Positions 18,138-26,728 of a stretch of 64,000 bases of DNA are shown piece by piece. A program made the position numbers and the translations under genes. The stretch lies in NCBI RefSeq assembly GCF_001550135.1, contig NZ_LRUE01000013.1, positions 269,025 to 333,024 on the forward strand. Reading direction: 5' to 3'. Source of the stretch: Pseudoalteromonas shioyasakiensis. Lineage in GTDB: Bacteria > Pseudomonadota > Gammaproteobacteria > Enterobacterales > Alteromonadaceae. The notes under the pieces were generated by a model that searched no databases, was not told the DNA's origin, and worked only from the letters and a program-made list of their open reading frames with translations. The stretch's first letter is position 1; the number at the start of each line of letters is the position of its first letter.

Positions 18138-19400
18138 TTGAGTGATGAACAATTTTTTAAGTACATAGATTCAGTTGCACTATGTCAATTTATCAATCAA
18201 GCAGAAGAATCAGTGATATATGCGGCTCCGGGGATAAGAAATGAGGTCGCAGACGAATTAGTTAAAATTTCCAGTAAGCTAGGTGATGGGATGGTAACTG
18301 TATGTTTGGATGTTAGCGAGCATACGGTTCGAATGGGATTTGGTGATATAGAAGCGATAAGTCAATTAGAGGAAGTATTAATCATAAATAATATCCCTCA
18401 ATTGCGATTTGCATTGATTATTGTTGACGGTGTTGGCTATAGCTTTTCTCCAACGGCTTTATACCTCGAAAGTGAAAGCTCAACTAGCTTAGGTTTTAAT
18501 TCAATTAAAATGACAGATGCGCAAGTGCTGGAAGCTACAACTAGGTTATCTCCCGCAGCCAAAGCAATTGCTTTGGCAACTTGCACATCTGAAGAAGAAT
18601 ATCAGAAAATATCAACAACCATTCCTGAGATCCCCAACAATCCGGTTCAACAGTCAGATATTGAGAAAATCGATCATTCTATCAAAGTTAACCCAGTAGC
18701 AAAGTTTGATATAACAAGGCAGGTCAGGGTTTATAGCTCATATTTACAATATGTAGAAGTTAAAATGACTGGTGTTGCGATACAGCGGCAAAAGATATCT
18801 ATACCGAAAGTTTTCCAGTCTCTAGGAGATGAAGACAAGGAATTACAGAGTCGATTGAATACTAGTTTTGATCTGCTTGAAAAAGATAACAAACTATCTT
18901 CAAAAGAATTGGAAGACAAATTAAAGCAAATCAGAGACGATTTTTCTCCATCATTAGGAAAAAAGCATGGTCGAGTTATGCTTAAATGCAATAGAGATAT
19001 ATTTGATGAAGAGATTGAGTGTCTAAGAAGCGAGTTAAATGCTCATTCAAAAAATGTTAAAGAAAACCTTCAGAAAAGCATTGATGAATCGATAGACAAA
19101 ATAGCTAAATATTACACACCTATCGTGGAACGGAATCCACCAAATAAATTGATTGGAACTCTTGGTAAAGACGTCGATAGTGATCAAATATTTAAATGGG
19201 CAAAAAGGCAGTTAGAAAGAGTTTTCCCAAGCGCGGAAGGTATGATTCAGAAAATGGAGTTATCTGTTATATTTAAAGATATCACTTACGAAAATCTAAA
19301 TGATAAAGAGTTTTTAGATGCGGTTTTTAATGCGTTCCCAGATACTAACTGGGAGAAAGCGCATCAAGAATATTTAGCTGCTTCAGAAAGTAGTTCATAG
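18138..19400 (+). CDS. PLD-like N-terminal domain protein, no HKD motif
   Basis: A 420-residue protein with a TTG start; AAAGGGAG lies 8-9 bases upstream and no better in-frame ATG is near. The first about 110 residues (INQAEESVIYAAPGI...VTVCLD...QLRFALIIVDGVGYSFSPTAL) have the strand order of a phospholipase D-like half, but the HxKxxxxD signature is absent. It may therefore be a binding rather than a catalytic domain. The remainder is charged and helical. It is the last gene of operon 2 and the last gene before the transposon end. PLD-like proteins accompany helicases in some defence systems (for example DISARM DrmC), but equivalence is not shown. Confidence 0.55.
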   Translation: MSDEQFFKYIDSVALCQFINQAEESVIYAAPGIRNEVADELVKISSKLGDGMVTVCLDVSEHTVRMGFGDIEAISQLEEVLIINNIPQLRFALIIVDGVGYSFSPTALYLESESSTSLGFNSIKMTDAQVLEATTRLSPAAKAIALATCTSEEEYQKISTTIPEIPNNPVQQSDIEKIDHSIKVNPVAKFDITRQVRVYSSYLQYVEVKMTGVAIQRQKISIPKVFQSLGDEDKELQSRLNTSFDLLEKDNKLSSKELEDKLKQIRDDFSPSLGKKHGRVMLKCNRDIFDEEIECLRSELNAHSKNVKENLQKSIDESIDKIAKYYTPIVERNPPNKLIGTLGKDVDSDQIFKWAKRQLERVFPSAEGMIQKMELSVIFKDITYENLNDKEFLDAVFNAFPDTNWEKAHQEYLAASESSS

Positions 19401-19472
19401 CTTTATAGTGATAACTTGTTAAAAAGCGTGACGTTGTAACCGTAAACAATATAGATTTAAAGTGCATAGTCC

Positions 19473-19497
19473 GAATCCCTTGCTATTAAAGGGATTC
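19473..19497 (+). terminator. Hairpin after operon 2
   Basis: A perfect 9-bp stem, GAATCCCTT and AAGGGATTC, around a 7-base loop, 72 bases after the last cargo gene. No T-run follows, so intrinsic termination is uncertain. It lies just inside the first TnsB-type site. Confidence 0.35.
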
Positions 19498-19501
19498 AGG
19501 C

Positions 19502-19523
19502 GGTTTCCAAGTACTATTGCTTA
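19502..19523 (-). repeat. TnsB-type site, innermost left-end copy
   Basis: GGTTTCCAAGTACTATTG shares the GTTTCCAA core with the two sites further out and is the most diverged. It is 55 bases from the next copy. Confidence 0.5.
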
Positions 19524-19556
19524 TCTAGCGAACTTTTTCTCAATAAAAAGGGGCAA

Positions 19557-19578
19557 AGTTTCCAACTAGGTTTGAAAC
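19557..19578 (-). repeat. TnsB-type site, middle left-end copy
   Basis: AGTTTCCAACTAGGTTTG. Read on the minus strand, the core AGTTGGAAACT is close to the Tn7 site as I recall it (AAAATAGTTGGGAACT). Confidence 0.65.
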
Positions 19579-19615
19579 AAGGCTTGTCGTAAGTCATTGA
19601 AAAATATAGGTACTG

Positions 19616-19642
19616 AGTTTCCGACTAGATCTGTCGTGATCA
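19616..19642 (-). repeat. Terminal TnsB-type site and predicted left end
   Basis: AGTTTCCGACTAGATCTGTC runs into GTGATCA. On the minus strand this reads TGATCACGACAG, then ATCTAGTCGGAAACT. It matches the Tn7 end layout of an 8-base TG-initial terminus followed by GACAxxATAGTTGGGAACT. The predicted transposon boundary is 19642. It is the strongest of the three sites. Confidence 0.68.
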
Positions 19643-19658
19643 ATTAAATTCAAATGCC

Positions 19659-19691
19659 AAAAAGCCGTTGCAGCAATGTAACGGCTTTTTT
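19659..19691. terminator. Host terminator just outside the transposon
   Basis: AAAAAGCCGTT and AACGGCTTTTT form an 11-bp stem around a 10-base loop, with A-runs and T-runs on both sides. It lies 16 bases beyond the predicted transposon end. It probably belonged to the host target gene now on the far side of the element, as with Tn7 insertion between glmS and its terminator. Confidence 0.75.
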
Positions 19692-19701
19692 GTTGGAGAA
19701 A

Positions 19702-19991
19702 AGCTATCAGCTTTCAGCCGTCAGCTGTCAGATTAAAAACACAAGTTAGCGAGTTGCGAGGGGAAAGATCCGAGTTTTGAGGAACGAGATGCGAGTTGTA
19801 GGAGGTGTTTTAACGCTGAAAAAAGAGTTATCAGATATCAGTGATTAGAAGTTAGATTAAAAATACTCAAGCTAGCGAGCTTCGAGGGGAAAGAGTAAAG
19901 GAGCTTTAAGCCACAAGTTTGAAGTTAGACGTGCCTGCATATTGCTGCGGTTAAACTCGATACTGTAGGCGTGAAATTTATTTCTCGCGAA
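19702..19991 (+). repeat. Mosaic intergenic hairpin repeats, block 1
   Basis: The gap 19401-20137 beyond the transposon end holds: the AGCTATCAGCTTTCAGCC word (19703); GTTAGCGAG and GATGCGAG connectors (19743-19800); a diverged GTTTTAACGC hairpin word (19806); the CAGATATCAGT...GTTAGATTA word (19831); and the CGTGAAATTTATTTC word (19969-19991). No gene is seen. 19992-20137 presumably carries the promoter of the LRR gene. Confidence 0.7.
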
Positions 19992-20137
19992 AAGCCTTAA
20001 ATGACAACTTTGAAACAACCTGTGTATTTATATGGGTACAACCATCAAAAAACCTGTATTATGCATGCTTTGTTGTTGGGTGGCGAAACCTCTTACTTAA
20101 CCACCTGATTATGTTGTTGAAAATTTAAGGTGAAATA

Positions 20138-21142
20138 ATGCTAAAAGGGAACTTTGTGAGCATGAACATGGCTTTGGCCTGTTTGTTTGTATTAAATCTT
20201 GGGGTTGCTAGTGCTTCGGCTAATGACGATACACCAACAGAGGACGTGGTTGCAGATGCTAATTTCTTAGCGTGTTTACAAGAAAGTGGCTATAAAACTG
20301 TGGGTGAGGTGACAAAAATACATTGCAGAGATCGAGGTATTACTTCAGCCAAAGGGATTGAGCATTTTAGTAACTTAACAAAACTCGTCCTCAGTAATGA
20401 AGGGGATAGCTTCATAGTTGGTGAAATTGGCGGCATTACAAGTAGGCCTGCCGATAAGAAAGTGCCAAACCAACTGACCGAAATCGACATAAGCCGTAAC
20501 AGCCAGCTTTTCCTTGTTGATTTAAGCCAAAACAACCTTACGAGTATTGATGTAAGTAACAACGAAGAGTTAGAGACTTTAATGCTGAGTGGCAATAAGC
20601 TTTCAAAGCTTGATGTAAGCAATAACAGTAAACTTACATGGATTGATCTTAAAGATAATAAGCTGACAGGCGAATTGACGCTTGTTAATTCTGAACTATA
20701 TCAACTTAACCTGTCGGGCAATAAGCTCACAAAAGTAAATATACCGAGTGGCATTCGTAACCTTGAGCTTGCAAATAATCAGTTAAAAAACCTAGATTTA
20801 AGCAAGTTCAAGATGCTCAGCGAACTAAACCTAGATGCCAACCAGCTTAGCTCTTTAGACATAAGCCATAATAAAAAGTTAACTGCACTTTACGCCAGTA
20901 ATAACCACTTAAGCACTATCGATTTAACAGCAAACCCCATGCTTCAAGTGCTCTTTTTGTCAAATAACAAATTAAAAAACATTGATTTACGTGAACATGC
21001 AAATTTAGTAGATATCAGCCTTTTTAATAATCCACTAAAAAAAGTAGATGTAAGCAAAAGCTATAATTTAGAGCTGTTAGAACTCGACAGTGGTGTTGAG
21101 TGCATAGGCATAGGTTGTGCAACAAGGTTTGAAGGGTATTAA
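20138..21142 (+). CDS. Secreted leucine-rich-repeat protein
   Basis: A 334-residue protein with AAGGTG about 7 bases before the ATG. The signal peptide ends near residue 29 (ALACLFVLNLGVASASA). After a short cap come about ten LRRs of 20-21 residues with the L-x-x-L-D-V/L-S-x-N-x-x-L pattern (for example LETLMLSGNKLSKLDVSNN). Paired Cys residues near the end (CIGIGC) may cap the array. It is probably periplasmic or surface-exposed and used for protein binding. It stands alone, flanked by repeat blocks. Confidence 0.85.
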   Translation: MLKGNFVSMNMALACLFVLNLGVASASANDDTPTEDVVADANFLACLQESGYKTVGEVTKIHCRDRGITSAKGIEHFSNLTKLVLSNEGDSFIVGEIGGITSRPADKKVPNQLTEIDISRNSQLFLVDLSQNNLTSIDVSNNEELETLMLSGNKLSKLDVSNNSKLTWIDLKDNKLTGELTLVNSELYQLNLSGNKLTKVNIPSGIRNLELANNQLKNLDLSKFKMLSELNLDANQLSSLDISHNKKLTALYASNNHLSTIDLTANPMLQVLFLSNNKLKNIDLREHANLVDISLFNNPLKKVDVSKSYNLELLELDSGVECIGIGCATRFEGY

Positions 21143-21149
21143 TAACAGC

Positions 21150-21410
21150 GTGTTGGGCAGAGCACAGCGAAACTCGATAAGTTAGCGAGGGTAAAGGGGA
21201 AAGTTCCCCGAACTCGCAAACTTGTGTTCGTAATCTGATAGCTACAAATGTTGGGTTTCGCTCCGCTCTAACCAACCTACAAGCTGATGCTCTTATGTTC
21301 ATCGCGCGAAATAAATTTCACGCCTACGGATGAGCATTCCAATTTAAGTATGCGTAGGCACAATCTAATCTGACTTCTAACGACTGATATCTATTATCTC
21401 CTTCCTCGTC
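21150..21410 (-). repeat. Mosaic intergenic repeats, block 2 (inverted)
   Basis: The gap 21143-21615 holds a GTTGGGC word with GTTAGCGAGG connector (21152-21190). Several words then appear in the opposite orientation: GTTGGGTTTCGCTCCGCTC (21250), CGCGAAATAAATTTCACG (21305-21322) and CTTCTAACGACTGATATC (21374). No gene is seen; the promoter of the lipoprotein gene is presumably after 21430. Confidence 0.7.
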
Positions 21411-21615
21411 CCTCGCACCTATTAAAAATTTTTATCCCTCCATAATTCATCCATTATTGTGATTTACCATTTGAAATATGAACCTTTTGTACCCCAGTTT
21501 GGGTGGGTTAAAGCTTAACCGTTTCGAAAATAAGTCGGTCGGACTTTGAGTAGAAGTATGAGTTTTATTAATTAATAGTTTGTCGAAATTACAATCAATA
21601 ATTAGGAATCGTAAT

Positions 21616-23484
21616 ATGAATCAGTGTAAAAGGATTAGTGCTGTGTTGACTTTATCCCTACTTTCAATAGTTGGGTGTTCTGATGATGACTCTACCGAAC
21701 AAGAAGCTGTTGCTAATGTAGCGTTGAAATCTATGAGCCCAGTCTCTGATGACGTTTATCAACCAGGACAACAGATCACAGTTGATTTCAGTACCGAAAC
21801 AGCCTTATTAACGAATGAACATGTTGGTGTTTCATTTATTTTAATTGAAAGAAGTAAAGTCGCTGAGCTCGAAACTGAAGATGAGCCTGATGGCTACGAT
21901 TTGGGTGAGTTTTATATTGAGCAGTTACAAGAAGGCGAGCAAAATCATACGGCAACACTAATTTTGCCAAATGAAGATCTCGCTGCGGGTGAATTTATTA
22001 TTGCCGCTTTTGTTGATACAAGTGGTGTGATCTCAAGTGAAGTTGATGTTACAGATAATAAGTCGCGTGGCATTGAGTCTGGTGACGAAACAACCTACAG
22101 CTCAGTAACCATTAGCGATGGTCATTACCATGATTTTGTTTTAGATAAACTTAAAGTAGGCGACGGCTTTGCTATTTTTCCTGGCCCGGGTAAAAGAGAT
22201 ACCACAGGTACTGGTGAACCAACACAGAAAGTACCTGATTTAATAGGTTTTATTAATGCCACCAAATTTGGTAATTCAGTAAACGAGGCTGACATCAGTG
22301 CAACAATAACCATCGGCGAAACGACTTATCATGCTCACTTATGGAATGAGCAAGCGCAAGCTTATATGGAGACGATGCGTATTAAGTTTCCTGATCATGA
22401 GCAATCTCATTACTTTCCTTGGGATGTTGCAGTAAATGGCGTATTGCTCAAAGCGATACACGATAATTTTGATCACGATGGTGGCGAAAACAGCTTTAGC
22501 ATGACATTTACCTTCCACGACAACTCTGATGAAATTGAAGCTCATAGCGAAAATAATAGTATTACTGTTGAAGTACCTTATGCGCTTTATCATGATGAAG
22601 TGAGTACTGCAGAATCGGTAGAGCTAAATAGTAATAAAACAACAATAGCTTCAGCATCAGCGATGCAGACTACTGCTGCTACAGCAACAACGTTGGCAAA
22701 AGTTGGCAGTTGGAGTGCTACTTATGGTGACAGTGACGCTGTAGCAATCAGTCCTTCTTTTTATAGCTATATGAATGTTTCTTCTAGTAATGGTGGTTCT
22801 GCTGAGGGGCTAGTTGAAGCAGATTTAGATCTTTACCTATTTGATAAATCAGCGAGTTTGGTTAGTGCCAGTGCTGAAGCGAGTGCAAATGTAAGTGATG
22901 GTGAGATTACTTATGCAGCAAACTTTAGTGTGCTGGGTGACACTTTAATTGACGAGGGCGACACGTTAACGGCCTTAGACAAGTCTTTAGGATATAGCTG
23001 GAGCGAAGAGCAAAAAGTGGTTGAAACGACGTTCACCATTGTAATTGTTCCGGTTACAGTGGAGGCTGGCGTCACTGGCAGCTTGGATTTAGGAGTTGGT
23101 TTAACTTATAGCAATAGCCGAATTGACTTAGGGGGAGATATTGTTACTGCCAGCATGGATGCGTATGCCACTGCAGAAATAAATTTGGGCGTTGCAAGTG
23201 GCGGTGTTGGTATAGACTTTTTGATTATTGCAGATACATTTAATGCCACACTTTATGCGGATTTAGCTAAAGCTATCACTGATTCTAAAATAACCTTAGG
23301 AATTGATGTAACAAATGATATTGAGGCTATTTCCGGTGAATTTTATGTTTATGTGAAATACCCTAAATACAAGTGGTGTTGCAAGATTAAGACAAAAACC
23401 AAAACTCAAACTATCTACGATACCAGTACCTTGTACGATAAAAGCTGGACAATTTTAGACGAATCAGCAACCTTAAATTATTAG
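21616..23484 (+). CDS. Large secreted lipoprotein
   Basis: A protein of 622 residues from ATG 21616, preferred over the TTG at 21580 because AGGA lies 8 bases before it and the signal sequence starts there. The lipobox LSIVGC follows a hydrophobic stretch, so it is a predicted lipoprotein, with an acidic stretch after the Cys. Residues about 30-330 are beta-rich. About 390-560 is a repetitive Ala/Ser/Gly/Asp-rich beta region (ADLDLYLFDKSASLVSASAEAS...). The end carries KWCCKIKTKTKTQT. No family was recognised. It lies 18 bases before the HEAT protein gene, so the two are probably co-expressed and act together. Confidence 0.7.
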   Translation: MNQCKRISAVLTLSLLSIVGCSDDDSTEQEAVANVALKSMSPVSDDVYQPGQQITVDFSTETALLTNEHVGVSFILIERSKVAELETEDEPDGYDLGEFYIEQLQEGEQNHTATLILPNEDLAAGEFIIAAFVDTSGVISSEVDVTDNKSRGIESGDETTYSSVTISDGHYHDFVLDKLKVGDGFAIFPGPGKRDTTGTGEPTQKVPDLIGFINATKFGNSVNEADISATITIGETTYHAHLWNEQAQAYMETMRIKFPDHEQSHYFPWDVAVNGVLLKAIHDNFDHDGGENSFSMTFTFHDNSDEIEAHSENNSITVEVPYALYHDEVSTAESVELNSNKTTIASASAMQTTAATATTLAKVGSWSATYGDSDAVAISPSFYSYMNVSSSNGGSAEGLVEADLDLYLFDKSASLVSASAEASANVSDGEITYAANFSVLGDTLIDEGDTLTALDKSLGYSWSEEQKVVETTFTIVIVPVTVEAGVTGSLDLGVGLTYSNSRIDLGGDIVTASMDAYATAEINLGVASGGVGIDFLIIADTFNATLYADLAKAITDSKITLGIDVTNDIEAISGEFYVYVKYPKYKWCCKIKTKTKTQTIYDTSTLYDKSWTILDESATLNY

Positions 23485-23502
23485 TATGAAGGCAAAGGTA
23501 TA

Positions 23503-25260
23503 ATGCGTTTAATTAAACTGAGTTTATTATTTGGCACTTTATTAGGCTATGCTTCGGCCGCTTATGCAGTGCCTCATTGTACTGTTTGGGGTGAACTTCA
23601 ATCAAAAGCAGATACTAATATTGTTTCGATGAATAGCCCCTCAAAAAGCCAGTTTGACTTGCTAGGGCGGTTAATTTATCGGCCTTTGTTAGTTGCAGAG
23701 AAATTTCACTGGTTGGGTTTTGAGCTGTACCAAGCTCAAGCAAAGTTGAATAAAACAGTGAGTACCAGCAATGAGTATGCAGTGCCTTTTGCTGTGAAAA
23801 TTAGCAATAACTCAGGTGAAGTTTTAGATTATCGGTTTAACGCTAAATTAAAAGTGGCCGATCAACAAAAGCTGATTGCTTTATACCGTGCCTTTCACCG
23901 TGCAAAACCCCCTGAAAATTTACAGGGGGATAAGTACTGGGTTAAAGAGCGTGACGATATCGGTCAGTACAAATCACTCTACACAGTGTTAGCTGATAAC
24001 AAACTAAAGCGAAATAAACTCAGTTATTTAGAACCAACTGACTCTAGGCAAAGTACTAACGCAGCGAAAAAGCTAATGCAGTTAGAAACGGCGAACATTA
24101 TTAGTGATGAGTTTATCTTTGAAAACGATAAATGCTGGTTAACAAAAACCCTCGGAAATAGTCATATTCAAGTCAGTAGTAGTGATGGAAGTATGAATAT
24201 TGAAGTACTGCAAACACTAAGTTTAAATCGCTCGAATCAATCGATACCCAGTGATGCAAGATTACTACAATTACCTGAAGACCCTAATCAATGGGAGAAT
24301 TTAAGCACAGATTGGGTTTACCCTAAAGCGCCGCCTCAACCCTTAAAAAATACTGAAACGTTTATCACAGCTTTAAAAAGTATGGATTGGCTAGAGGGAG
24401 ACCGAAAAACGCTTCTGCAATTTCTTTATGACAATGATCAGTATTTGATGAGCTTAAAAGAGCTTATTTCAACTAAATCAATTGCAGATCCTTTGGAAAG
24501 TAAATTGTTTATGTACCTAGGTAAGCATGACTCAGTTAATTCAAAACAATTACTGACAGAGGTATTTGTTGAGCCTGGTTTATTTTCTCCAAATCAGCGC
24601 TTTAGAAGTTTAATGGCACTAAAATACAGTGAAAAACCGTTAACTGACTTACAGGTTGAGGCGATTTTTGAGTATTCCATGTCATATGGTCTTGATGAAG
24701 AAAATTCAAAGCTGGCTCATAGTGCTTTAATGGTAATGGGGGCAATAGCAAAAAATCAGCAGGGCAGTGAGTTTTCAACTCAGTTAACCCAAAAATTAGC
24801 TGATTCATTGAGCTCTAGTGCAACGGAGCAAAAAGCATCAGCCCTAATCACCGCACTAGGTAATAGTGGAGACTATGATCATCAACAGCTTATTGGTGAT
24901 TATTTAGCTGGCGACAGTGCAAGATTACGACTAAATGCGGCAGAGGCCTTGGCAAAAATGCCAAGTAAAACCAGTTTGAATTACTTGAGTAATCAACTAA
25001 ATCAAGAAACTGATAGTAAAACGCAAGGGGCGATATTAAAGGCTATGGGTAATAATGAGTTAGACGCAGAACAAGTCGATAGTATTTATGCCTTTGCTGA
25101 CCCTAGTCACCCAAGAGATATTCGCAGCGCCGCTATATCGGCGTTAAGTCAACAAGCGAAGTCAAAACCAGAGGTTAAAAGCCGTTTAAAAGCGCTGGTT
25201 AAGACGGAAACTAATCAAAAGAACCTGCGCCAATTGATGAAAGCGCTGTATGGTTCGTAA
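23503..25260 (+). CDS. Secreted HEAT-repeat protein, possibly LLTP-like
   Basis: A 585-residue protein with a signal peptide ending near AYA (residue 22). The N-terminal about 230 residues are beta-rich (VPFAVKISNNSGEVLDYRFNAKL). From about 285 to the end they give way to helical repeats (ALGNSGDYDHQQLIGDYL, LRLNAAEALAKMPSKTSLNYL, IRSAAISALSQQAKSKPEV). This order, beta domain then helical superhelix with ALGNxG, recalls the vitellogenin N-module of large lipid-transfer proteins, but the similarity is by eye only. It is co-transcribed with the lipoprotein upstream. A plain HEAT scaffold is the alternative. Confidence 0.6.
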   Translation: MRLIKLSLLFGTLLGYASAAYAVPHCTVWGELQSKADTNIVSMNSPSKSQFDLLGRLIYRPLLVAEKFHWLGFELYQAQAKLNKTVSTSNEYAVPFAVKISNNSGEVLDYRFNAKLKVADQQKLIALYRAFHRAKPPENLQGDKYWVKERDDIGQYKSLYTVLADNKLKRNKLSYLEPTDSRQSTNAAKKLMQLETANIISDEFIFENDKCWLTKTLGNSHIQVSSSDGSMNIEVLQTLSLNRSNQSIPSDARLLQLPEDPNQWENLSTDWVYPKAPPQPLKNTETFITALKSMDWLEGDRKTLLQFLYDNDQYLMSLKELISTKSIADPLESKLFMYLGKHDSVNSKQLLTEVFVEPGLFSPNQRFRSLMALKYSEKPLTDLQVEAIFEYSMSYGLDEENSKLAHSALMVMGAIAKNQQGSEFSTQLTQKLADSLSSSATEQKASALITALGNSGDYDHQQLIGDYLAGDSARLRLNAAEALAKMPSKTSLNYLSNQLNQETDSKTQGAILKAMGNNELDAEQVDSIYAFADPSHPRDIRSAAISALSQQAKSKPEVKSRLKALVKTETNQKNLRQLMKALYGS

Positions 25261-25562
25261 AAGCATAAGTTAGCGAGATACGAGATACGAGGGGCGAGTT
25301 GTAGGAGGCGTTTTAACGCCGAACAGGTAGCAGAGGGTTTACCCCGCGTTCTCAAATTTAAAATACCCAAGTTAGCGAGTTACAAGGGGAAAGGGTAAAG
25401 GTACGAGTTTCGAGGAACGAGATACGAGTTGTAGGAGGCGTTTTAACGCCGAACAAAAAATGGAGATATTAGGTATCAGTTGTTAGAAGTTAGATTAGAT
25501 TGTGCCTGCGAGTAGTTAAATTGAAATGCTCATCCGTAGGCGTGAAATTTATTTCGCGCGAT
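25261..25562 (+). repeat. Mosaic intergenic hairpin repeats, block 3
   Basis: The gap 25261-25852 holds: two GTAGGAGGCGTTTTAACGCC words (25299 and 25430); a GGTAGCAGxGGGTTTACCCC word (25326); GTTAGCGAG/TACGAG connectors; an ATTAGGTATCAGTTGTTAG word (25469); and CGTGAAATTTATTTCGCG (25541-25558). The GGCGTT/AACGCC part is a perfect short hairpin. No gene is called; 25691-25852 presumably carries the lipase promoter. Confidence 0.75.
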
Positions 25563-25622
25563 GAACAAAAGAGCTATCAGATTGAAAGTTAGCAAGTTAG
25601 AAAGAGTAAAGGGGAAAGTTTA

Positions 25623-25690
25623 CTCGCACCTCGCACCTCGCACCTCGCACCTCGCACCTCGCACCTCGCACCTCGCATCTCGCATCTCAC
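25623..25690. repeat. Tandem array of 7-mer CTCGCAC
   Basis: Seven exact CTCGCAC units from 25623 to 25671, then two CTCGCAT units and a partial one. The reverse complement, GTGCGAG, resembles the connector found in the neighbouring mosaic repeats. Confidence 0.95.
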
Positions 25691-25852
25691 CCCTTCTTTT
25701 TCTCCTAAAACCTAATAATTTGTACTTAAAAAACACACAAAAGTTAAATTAATGTAAATTTATTCTTGCTTTCGTACCTGTTTGGTCTATGTTTTTGGTC
25801 GGAGGTCACTCCTCCAACCTGATAGATAAAATGACAATCAACAGGAACACAC

Positions 25853-26719
25853 ATGAAAATAAAAACACTCTCACTAGTGCCAGCTTTAATGTTGGCAGCG
25901 GGTATCAGCCACAGTGCTTTTGCTGCGCAAGGAGTCGCATTTGTGCACGGTACAGGCCAGCAAAGCGATGCGTATAATGACTATTGGACAGGCAGTTTTG
26001 TCGACACGGTTCGTCAAGGTTTATCAAACAGTAGTAATTACACGGTCATTAATTGTGACTTTGATCAATACATGTGGGCAGACGCGGCATCTGGCTGTTT
26101 AGCAGGGCAGCTCACTACATTTATCAATAATAAAAACATCACTGATTTAACCCTGATCACCCATTCTAATGGCGGTAATGTAGTGCGTTGGATTTTATCT
26201 AACCCAACATGGGATAGCCGCTATCCAAATATTATTAGCAAAGTCACGCGTACTATTGCTCTGGCTCCTTCAAGTGGTGGTACGCCGTTGGCTGATGCGG
26301 TTATTGCGGGTAATTCGTTCGAGCAAAGCTTGGGTTGGCTTTTAGGTTACGGCAGCGATGCAGTAAAACAACAACAAGTATCCTGGATGGAATCGTATAA
26401 CGCACAGTGGCTGTATGGCACACCGAACCGCCCAAATTTACCGTCTCGATTCGAAACCGTGGTGGGCAGTGATGTTGAGTCAGCGGTATGGGATAGCGAT
26501 AGCTATTGTGGCGGTTATCAAAATCAAGTGGGCCTTGAAGTAACGCAAAACTGGTTAGATAGCTGCTCAGATGGCTTTTTAAATTGCAGTTCTCAGTCGT
26601 TAGCTGGGGTGGTGTGGTTTACCGATAAATCACGAACCCAAGGTGGTGAGCCTTTGAGTCATCAGCAAAGTCGACGTAACTGTTTTGGCTTGCCAAACAT
26701 GCTTAAAAACCGAATTTAG
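25853..26719 (+). CDS. Secreted lipase-like alpha/beta hydrolase
   Basis: A 288-residue exported hydrolase; the signal peptide ends near AFA-AQG (residue 24). VAFVHGTG is the oxyanion-hole strand of alpha/beta hydrolases. LITHSNGGN (Ser105) is the nucleophile elbow, with Thr-His in place of the usual Gly-His. Acid and His candidates are in the C-terminal half. Cys residues in the last third (YCGGY, DSCSDGFLNCSS, RRNC) suggest disulphides. The substrate is likely a lipid or ester. It lies 9 bases before the DUF4785-like gene, so the two form an operon. Confidence 0.75.
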   Translation: MKIKTLSLVPALMLAAGISHSAFAAQGVAFVHGTGQQSDAYNDYWTGSFVDTVRQGLSNSSNYTVINCDFDQYMWADAASGCLAGQLTTFINNKNITDLTLITHSNGGNVVRWILSNPTWDSRYPNIISKVTRTIALAPSSGGTPLADAVIAGNSFEQSLGWLLGYGSDAVKQQQVSWMESYNAQWLYGTPNRPNLPSRFETVVGSDVESAVWDSDSYCGGYQNQVGLEVTQNWLDSCSDGFLNCSSQSLAGVVWFTDKSRTQGGEPLSHQQSRRNCFGLPNMLKNRI

Positions 26720-26728
26720 GAGCCCGCT

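Larger units (their letters stand above)
1..19642 (+). mobile_element. Tn7-like transposon, tnsD-to-left-end portion
   Basis: A tnsD-like gene runs in from the left edge, is followed by about 18 kb of cargo, and the segment closes at 19642 with three spaced copies of a TnsB-type site (19502, 19557, 19616). In Tn7 the order is tnsABCDE, cargo, left end, and the left end has three spaced TnsB sites, so the layout fits. The outermost 8 bases read inward as TGATCACG, so the predicted edge is 19642 and 19643-19647 (ATTAA) would be one copy of the 5-bp target duplication. The right end and tnsABC lie outside the window, so the duplication cannot be checked here. The exact boundary is an inference; that an element ends near here is fairly secure. 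Confidence 0.75.

Noticed and set aside
10646..19400. Assignment of operon 2 as DISARM or Mokosh
   Set aside because: Shared domain types only (helicase, PLD-like); no methyltransferase or HKD nuclease and a different gene set.
25623..25690. CRISPR array
   Set aside because: The repeated unit is 7 bases with no spacers; a simple tandem repeat. The same holds for 29431-29492 and 29601-29688.
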